10,903 nucleotides of DNA. Origin: an uncultured Bacteroidales bacterium (GTDB lineage Bacteria; Bacteroidota; Bacteroidia; Bacteroidales; Bacteroidaceae). The notes below the pieces were generated by a model. That model was not told where the DNA came from. It saw nothing but the letters and a program-made list of their open reading frames with translations, and did no database searches. Each line of letters opens with the position of its first letter. Position 1 is the stretch's first letter. Positions 8,201 through 10,903 of the stretch are shown piece by piece. The position numbers were made by a program, and so were the translations under genes. The stretch lies in contig CANBEE010000076.1 in the NCBI GenBank assembly GCA_947367415.1, positions 1-10,903 of the forward strand, written 5' to 3'.

Positions 8201-8257
8201 GAGCGTAAACACCGTGGCGAGCACCGGGCGACGTATACTTAGTTCTGATATATTCAT
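5222..8257 (-). CDS. RND efflux pump inner-membrane transporter (HAE1/AcrB-like)
   Basis: A 1011-residue proton-driven transporter of the hydrophobe/amphiphile efflux family, close to the usual length of about 1030. The expected layout is present: TM1 (12-31), first periplasmic porter/docking region (32-335), TM2-6 (about 336-487), the amphipathic linker and TM7 (about 520-542), second periplasmic region (about 545-842), and TM8-12 (about 843-1000). Proton-relay residues are intact: paired Asp in GLVVDDAIVMTENI (Asp400-Asp401) and Lys912 in GLVAKNGILIVEFANQ. Family motifs SYPGA (50-54) and REYPSVDNP (35-43) are also there. Substrates cannot be predicted. It lies 62 bases after the adaptor gene and overlaps the TolC-like gene by four bases. 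Confidence 0.97.
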   Translation of the reverse strand: MNISELSIRRPVLATVFTLIIVLFGAIGYMSLGVREYPSVDNPIISVSCSYPGANADVIENQITEPLEQNINGIPGIRSLTSVSQQGQCWITVEFELSVDLETAANDVRDKVSRAQRFLPRDCDPPTVSKADADASPILMVAIQSDKRSLLELSEIADLTVKEQLQTIPEVSAVNIWGEKRYCMRLWLDPVKMSGYGITPMDVKSALDSENVELPSGSIEGNTVELSIRTLGLMHTTEEFNNLVVKESNGRIVRFSDIGRAELSARDIKSYMKMNGVPMVGVVVVPQPGANHINIAEAVYERMEIMKKDLPEDVEYKYGFDNTRFIRASISEVKDTVVEAFVLVIVIIFLFLRDWRVTLVPCIVIPVSLIGAFFIMYLLGFSINVLTMLAIVLSVGLVVDDAIVMTENIYIRIEKGMRPRAAGIEGAKEIFFAVISTTITLLAVFFPIVFMEGTTGRLFREFALVIAGAVIISSFAALTVTPMLATKILKRRKEQPWFYRVTEPFFVWLNNFYERSLKFILRHRAIALIVMIISFAGCIWMWGEVPSEMAPLEDRSQITIRTMGPEGVTYEYMRDYTEEISRLADSIMPDAEFITARVSSGSGNVQITLKDIKDRDYSQMEVAEQLSKAVQKKTGARSFVQQQSTFGGRRGGMPVQYVLQATSIEKLAEVLPEFMTRVYENPTFQMADVNLKFSKPEVRIQINREKANLMGVNTRDIAQTLQYGLSGQRMGYLYLNGKQYEIVGEINRQQRNAPANLKSIYMRSDNGEMIQMDNLVELVEGIAPPKLYRYNRFVAATVSAGLAEGKTIGDGLDEMDKIAAEVLDDTFRTALSGESKEFRESSSSLFFAFGLALVLIYLILAAQFESFKDPVIIMITIPLAIFGALIFMMVGDQTMNIYSEIGMIMLVGLVAKNGILIVEFANQRQKNGEDKMTAIREASVQRLRPILMTSASTILGLLPLMYATGEGCNGRIAMGTAVVGGMLISTIMTMYVVPAIYSYISTDQSKQEDNQ

Positions 8258-8303
8258 ATTATTCTTTTAGAATGTTCTGGAATTTTCGGAGTATTCTAAG
8301 TAT

Positions 8304-8317
8304 TCTGAGAACTCAGA
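8304..8317. repeat. Palindrome in the adaptor-RND intergenic gap
   Basis: TCTGAG (8304-8309), AA, CTCAGA (8312-8317) is a near-perfect 14-base palindrome just downstream of the adaptor stop. The whole 62-base gap (8258-8319) is low-complexity. On the minus strand it reads as degenerate units of about 9 bases (CTCAGAATA, CTTAGAATA, CTCCGAAAA, TTCCAGAAC). No T-run follows the palindrome, so it is not a terminator by itself. A role in segmental mRNA stability or regulator binding is speculative. Confidence 0.4.
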
Positions 8318-8319
8318 GT

Positions 8320-9414
8320 TTATTCAATTCGTTTGATACCGTCCAACACTACGCTCTGTCCTTCACGCAACTGCATCGTACCCGTCGTGATGACGGTGTC
8401 GCCCACTGCTAGGCCCTGTACCACCTGCACAAGCTCTTCGTTGCGTATGCCCTTGGTGATAATGGTCGTTACAGCCTTACCTCCCTTGTAGAGGAACACC
8501 TTGTCGTGACCCATCTCCGACACGATGGCCTCGCTCGGAATGGCGATAGCATCGGGATATTCGCGAGTTAGCAGGTTCACATTGACATAGCGTCCTGGGA
8601 ACAGGGCACCGTCGGAGTTGTCATACAAAGCACGCACGGTAAAAGTACGCGTATCCATATTCACACGTGAGTCTGTAGCATACACCTTGGCCGAACGCTC
8701 GGCAAGGTCGCCCTCCACAGTAAAGTTGAGTCGGCTGCCAGCCTTGAGTACACCCGAGTAGCGTTCAGGAACCGAAAACTCAATCTTCAGCGGATTCATC
8801 TTTGTCAACTTCACAATGGGGGTTGTAGGCGATACATATGCACCGAGGCTCACCTCACGCAAACCCAGCACACCATCGAACGGAGCACGTAACTCCTTCT
8901 GTGCAATATTAGCTTTCACGCGGTCAATCTCAGCGTGCAATGCTGCCAGGTTGGCCTGTGCCTCCTGAAATGCTTCCTCACTGACAGCCTCCTTTTCGAG
9001 CAGTGCATTCTGTCGATACATACGGTCCTGAAACAGCTTCAGTTGCGCCTCCTGCTTGCGCAATTCGGCCTGTAGAGGTTCGTCATTGATTTTGGCCAGC
9101 AGGTCTCCCTTACGCACGAAGGCTCCCTCCTGGAAAAGGATTTCAGTTACCTTACCTGAGGTCTCGAAAGCCAGGCTTACCTCCTCGTCGGGCATCACGT
9201 TACCGCTCACAAAGAGTTCATCGGCCAGTAACACACGATCAAGCACTACAGCCTGCACATTGAGTGTGCGGCTCTGCTTCGGAGCCTGCGGCTGCTTCAC
9301 CACCTCATCCTTCAAATCCTCATTTACGTGAGGCTTGAATGCACGTAAGCCCAGCACTACGGCAAGGCCCACTCCAATGACGCCCACGAGCGTCCATTTC
9401 AGCGTTTTGTTCAT
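8320..9414 (-). CDS. RND efflux periplasmic adaptor subunit (membrane fusion protein)
   Basis: A 364-residue adaptor that bridges the RND pump and the TolC-like duct. An N-terminal membrane anchor (about 8-24) without lipobox Cys precedes a linker. The split lipoyl domain is visible as GKVTEILFQEGAFVRKGDLL (87-106) and ELRAPFDGVLGLREVSLGAY (174-193), separated by an alpha-helical hairpin (about 112-172) rich in Gln, Glu, Ala and Leu. A beta-barrel follows (about 205-285, with FPGRYVNVNL at 272-281), then a membrane-proximal domain (about 288-362, AIPSEAIV at 291-298). This is the standard HlyD/AcrA-type order. First gene of the efflux operon, with a probable promoter element at 9458-9465; no TetR or two-component regulator gene adjoins it. 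Confidence 0.95.
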   Translation of the reverse strand: MNKTLKWTLVGVIGVGLAVVLGLRAFKPHVNEDLKDEVVKQPQAPKQSRTLNVQAVVLDRVLLADELFVSGNVMPDEEVSLAFETSGKVTEILFQEGAFVRKGDLLAKINDEPLQAELRKQEAQLKLFQDRMYRQNALLEKEAVSEEAFQEAQANLAALHAEIDRVKANIAQKELRAPFDGVLGLREVSLGAYVSPTTPIVKLTKMNPLKIEFSVPERYSGVLKAGSRLNFTVEGDLAERSAKVYATDSRVNMDTRTFTVRALYDNSDGALFPGRYVNVNLLTREYPDAIAIPSEAIVSEMGHDKVFLYKGGKAVTTIITKGIRNEELVQVVQGLAVGDTVITTGTMQLREGQSVVLDGIKRIE

Positions 9415-9457
9415 GTTTTTATTCTGTATTATGTTTATATTCTTTATTAAGTGACTC

Positions 9458-9465
9458 CAAAGATA
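9458..9465 (-). promoter_or_regulatory. Probable promoter -7 element of the efflux operon
   Basis: On the minus strand TATCTTTG (9465-9458) matches TAnnTTTG exactly and lies 43 bases before the adaptor ATG, in AT-rich DNA. No good TTTG was found at the expected 19-base spacing upstream (the bases there read AGGA), so the -33 element is weak or absent. A weak -33 may mean an activator or weak basal expression; that is inference. Confidence 0.5.
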
Positions 9466-9513
9466 TATAAAAGTTTATTAAAATTCCTCTTTTTAAGGGT
9501 TATTAAGAAAACA

Positions 9514-9545
9514 AAAAAGCGTGAACCTATTGGCCCACGCTTTTT
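9514..9545 (-). terminator. Rho-independent terminator downstream of nadC
   Basis: AAAAAGCGTG (9514-9523) pairs perfectly with CACGCTTTTT (9536-9545) around a 12-base loop. On the minus strand the GC part GCGTG/CACGC is followed by TTTTTTGTTTTC, an excellent U-tract, about 90-120 bases after the nadC stop. It separates nadC from the efflux operon on the same strand. The A/T arms make it formally symmetrical, but no plus-strand gene enters it. Confidence 0.85.
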
Positions 9546-9603
9546 ACGCGTTCATACATGTTAAGATTCCAAAAATGAAAACTCACGCTGGATGGCAAGT
9601 TGA

Positions 9604-9631
9604 GAATTCAAAATTCAGAATTCAGGATTCT
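9604..9631. repeat. Degenerate heptamer tandem repeat next to the nadC stop
   Basis: Four consecutive 7-base units read GAATTCA, AAATTCA, GAATTCA, GGATTCT, lying in the 3' untranslated region of nadC and ending two bases before its stop codon. Units one and three are identical and the second differs by one base. I see no coding or terminator function. The rest of the 219-base gap (9415-9633) holds the efflux promoter element and the nadC terminator. Confidence 0.6.
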
Positions 9632-9633
9632 TC

Positions 9634-10479
9634 TTACTCGTTCACCGCCTTGAAGCTCATGTCAAGACTCTTGACTGAGTGGGTAAGTGCACCCACCGAC
9701 ACAAAGTCAACGCCACACTCAGCATACGAACGGATAGTGTCAAAGGTAATACCACCTGATGACTCCACTTCGAGTCTTCCATCGACAATCTCCACAGCCT
9801 TGCGCGTGTTCTCCACAGAGAAGTTGTCAAGCATCACGCGATCCACTCCTTCGAGTGCCAGCACTTGGCTCAGCTCATCGAAGTTGCGCACCTCTACTTC
9901 TATCTTCAGATTCTTTCCCTTGGCCTTGCAGTACTCCTGTGCACGGCTTACAGCCTGCGGTATGCCTCCAGCGAAGTCGATATGGTTGTCCTTGAGCAAT
10001 ATCATATCAAACAGACCTATGCGGTGGTTGCATCCACCACCTATGCGAACAGCATCCTTCTCCATAATGCGCATGCCTGGTGTAGTCTTGCGAGTATCAA
10101 GTACACGGCACTTGGTACCTTCGAGCAGCTTCACGTATTCATTCGTGATGGTCGCGATACCACTCATGCGCTGCATCACGTTGAGCATCAGACGCTCTGT
10201 TTGCAGTAAGCTCTGCACCTTACCTTCCACTACAAAGGCCACATCGCCCGGTTTTACGTGAGTTCCATCGTTGATGTACACCTCCATCTTCATCTCAGGG
10301 TCAAAGCGGTGGAATATCTCGCGAGCCATCTCAACGCCGGCAATGATACCCTCCTCCTTGATGATGAGTCGGCTCTTTCCCATTGCTGTTTCGGGGATAC
10401 ATGAGAGTGTAGTGTGGTCGCCATCGCCTATATCCTCAGCGAATGACAGTGCAATCAGTTGGTCTATCAGTTCATTCAT
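9634..10479 (-). CDS. nadC: Nicotinate-nucleotide pyrophosphorylase (carboxylating), quinolinate phosphoribosyltransferase
   Basis: A 281-residue cytoplasmic enzyme of de novo NAD synthesis: quinolinate plus PRPP gives nicotinate mononucleotide, pyrophosphate and CO2. The length is typical. Family signatures are complete: EDIGDGDHTT (15-24), ERLMLNVMQRMSGIAT (95-110), DTRKTTPGMR (128-137), GGGCNHRIGLFDMILLKDNH (147-166, with His152, Arg153 and Lys163 in the active-site region), IEVEVRN (193-199), VMLDNF (215-220), ESSGGI (239-244) and VGALTHS (262-268). It is alone, with no nadA or nadB next to it. A good promoter lies at 10512-10542 and a terminator at 9514-9545, so it is probably a single-gene unit. 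It diverges from rlmH. Start: the ATG at 10479; the next ATG, four bases downstream, is out of frame. Confidence 0.97.
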   Translation of the reverse strand: MNELIDQLIALSFAEDIGDGDHTTLSCIPETAMGKSRLIIKEEGIIAGVEMAREIFHRFDPEMKMEVYINDGTHVKPGDVAFVVEGKVQSLLQTERLMLNVMQRMSGIATITNEYVKLLEGTKCRVLDTRKTTPGMRIMEKDAVRIGGGCNHRIGLFDMILLKDNHIDFAGGIPQAVSRAQEYCKAKGKNLKIEVEVRNFDELSQVLALEGVDRVMLDNFSVENTRKAVEIVDGRLEVESSGGITFDTIRSYAECGVDFVSVGALTHSVKSLDMSFKAVNE

Positions 10480-10511
10480 AATTGTATATTATTATGTTTA
10501 AATATGTGTCG

Positions 10512-10542
10512 CAAAGTTAGCGATTCTTTTGCAATAAACAAG
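10512..10542 (-). promoter_or_regulatory. nadC: Bacteroidetes-type promoter of nadC
   Basis: On the minus strand CTTG (10542-10539), 19 bases, then TAACTTTG (10519-10512). The -7 element fits TAnnTTTG exactly and the -33 matches TTTG at three of four positions with ideal spacing. The leader to the ATG at 10479 would be about 25 bases. Confidence 0.7.
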
Positions 10543-10562
10543 ATTTATTCATTCATTCTTCG

Positions 10563-10570
10563 TAAATTTG
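10563..10570 (+). promoter_or_regulatory. rlmH: Probable promoter -7 element of rlmH
   Basis: TAAATTTG matches TAnnTTTG exactly and lies 44 bases before the rlmH ATG. The bases at the expected -33 position (AAGA) do not match; the nearest TTTG upstream (10528-10531) is 31 bases away, too far. The element lies beyond the nadC promoter, so the two promoters are back to back in about 60 bases and may interfere with each other. Confidence 0.5.
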
Positions 10571-10614
10571 CCTCACAAAACAACCGTCGATAAATCCATA
10601 CTGATTCATACAAG

Positions 10615-10903
10615 ATGAAGACTCTCCTTATAGCCATTGGTAAGACCGATAACCGCTATCTTACGCAAGCTGTAGATGACTATCTCGCTCGCGCCAATCA
10701 TTACGCTCCCATCGAGCTGAAGATAATTCCCGACATCCGCGACGTGAAGAACCTCTCGCAAGAACAGCAGAAGGAACGCGAAGGCCAGCAAATAATCAAG
10801 CTCATTCAGCCTGGCGACCACGTCATCCGTAACGATCCTTGCCCTCATGTCAGCCGCCGGGCTTCCCAGTGCCTTAAGCGCGTCGGCGAGCCCGTCGTCA
10901 GTA
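10615..10903 (+). CDS. rlmH: RlmH, 23S rRNA pseudouridine-1915 N3-methyltransferase (N-terminal part, 3' end anomalous)
   Basis: The first 71 residues match RlmH (SPOUT family, methylates pseudouridine 1915 of 23S rRNA on assembled ribosomes): MKTLLIAIGKTDNRYL at 1-16, IPDIRDVKNLSQEQQKEREG (38-57), then QPGDHVI (65-71). The family, about 155 residues long, continues here with LLDERGKE-like residues and ends with the SAM-binding knot. Instead, from base 10828 the frame reads RNDPCPHVSRRASQC and onward, which is not RlmH-like in this or the other two frames. The gene is therefore intact only to about 10827 in this window, and its true 3' part is missing. Start: ATG following CATACAAG, downstream of the -7 element at 10563-10570. 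Confidence 0.88.
   Translation, partial: MKTLLIAIGKTDNRYLTQAVDDYLARANHYAPIELKIIPDIRDVKNLSQEQQKEREGQQIIKLIQPGDHVIRNDPCPHVSRRASQCLKRVGEPVVS
10828..10903. other. Probable foreign or chimeric tail at the window edge
   Basis: By hand count 48 of the last 75 bases (10829-10903) are G or C, about 64%, clearly above the rlmH segment before it. The rlmH homology stops exactly where this stretch begins. On the minus strand a frame open to the window edge reads ADALKALGSPAADMRARIV with GC-rich third positions, so the piece may be part of a gene from a higher-GC genome. I do not recognise that protein. An assembly or cloning join is the simplest explanation. Confidence 0.6.

Noticed and set aside
10606..10848. 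Open minus-strand frame of 80 codons overlapping rlmH
   Set aside because: Most of it is the antisense shadow of the genuine RlmH N-terminal coding region. Only the part beyond 10828 might be real coding sequence, and that belongs to the suspected foreign tail.
1..10903. CRISPR array, tRNA/rRNA genes, insertion sequence, prophage or toxin-antitoxin module
   Set aside because: I looked for regularly spaced direct repeats, tRNA-like cloverleaf ends, transposase or integrase motifs and small paired genes and saw none; the gene content is ordinary chromosomal.

Overview
The window looks like a chromosomal stretch from a member of the Bacteroidales (Bacteroides/Prevotella-like). Four things point there: several promoter-like sites fit the Bacteroidetes primary-sigma pattern (TTTG, 19 bases, TAnnTTTG); start codons lack clear Shine-Dalgarno sequences; proteins such as RlmH, NadC and the DUF3784 protein resemble Bacteroidales versions; and the base composition is moderate, with AT-rich intergenic DNA. 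The species cannot be settled from the sequence alone.

Layout, left to right. A short-chain dehydrogenase/reductase (74-871, +) faces a two-gene minus-strand unit: a DUF3784 membrane protein (1568-1918) followed by an ICMT-like membrane methyltransferase (883-1548), with a good promoter at 1939-1969. Diverging from that unit is a plus-strand pair: a secreted alpha/beta hydrolase (2086-2925) and a TrmH/SpoU-family RNA methyltransferase (2938-3738). A strong bidirectional hairpin (3770-3800) separates this pair from a minus-strand tripartite efflux operon. That operon is transcribed as periplasmic adaptor (8320-9414), HAE1-type RND pump (5222-8257), TolC-type outer-membrane factor (3825-5225), and the last two genes share an ATGA overlap. 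Upstream of it, nadC (9634-10479, -) ends at its own hairpin terminator (9514-9545). A compact divergent promoter region (10480-10614) then serves nadC and rlmH (10615 onward, +).

How the genes work together. The adaptor, pump and outer-membrane factor should form one drug or metabolite exporter across both membranes. No regulator gene is adjacent to it. NadC is a housekeeping enzyme of NAD synthesis and RlmH a housekeeping ribosome-modifying enzyme. The SDR, the ICMT-like protein, the DUF3784 protein and the hydrolase have recognisable families but unknown substrates.

The most notable anomaly is at the right edge. The rlmH reading frame matches the family up to about residue 71 (base 10827) and then abruptly becomes unrelated, GC-rich sequence that no simple frameshift repairs. 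This is most likely a chimeric assembly or clone join rather than biology. I found no convincing undescribed biological system. The other observations are modest: degenerate short-period repeats in intergenic DNA and a probable repeat-derived linker in the TolC-like protein. No stretch over 300 bases lacks a gene; the longest gap is 9415-9633.
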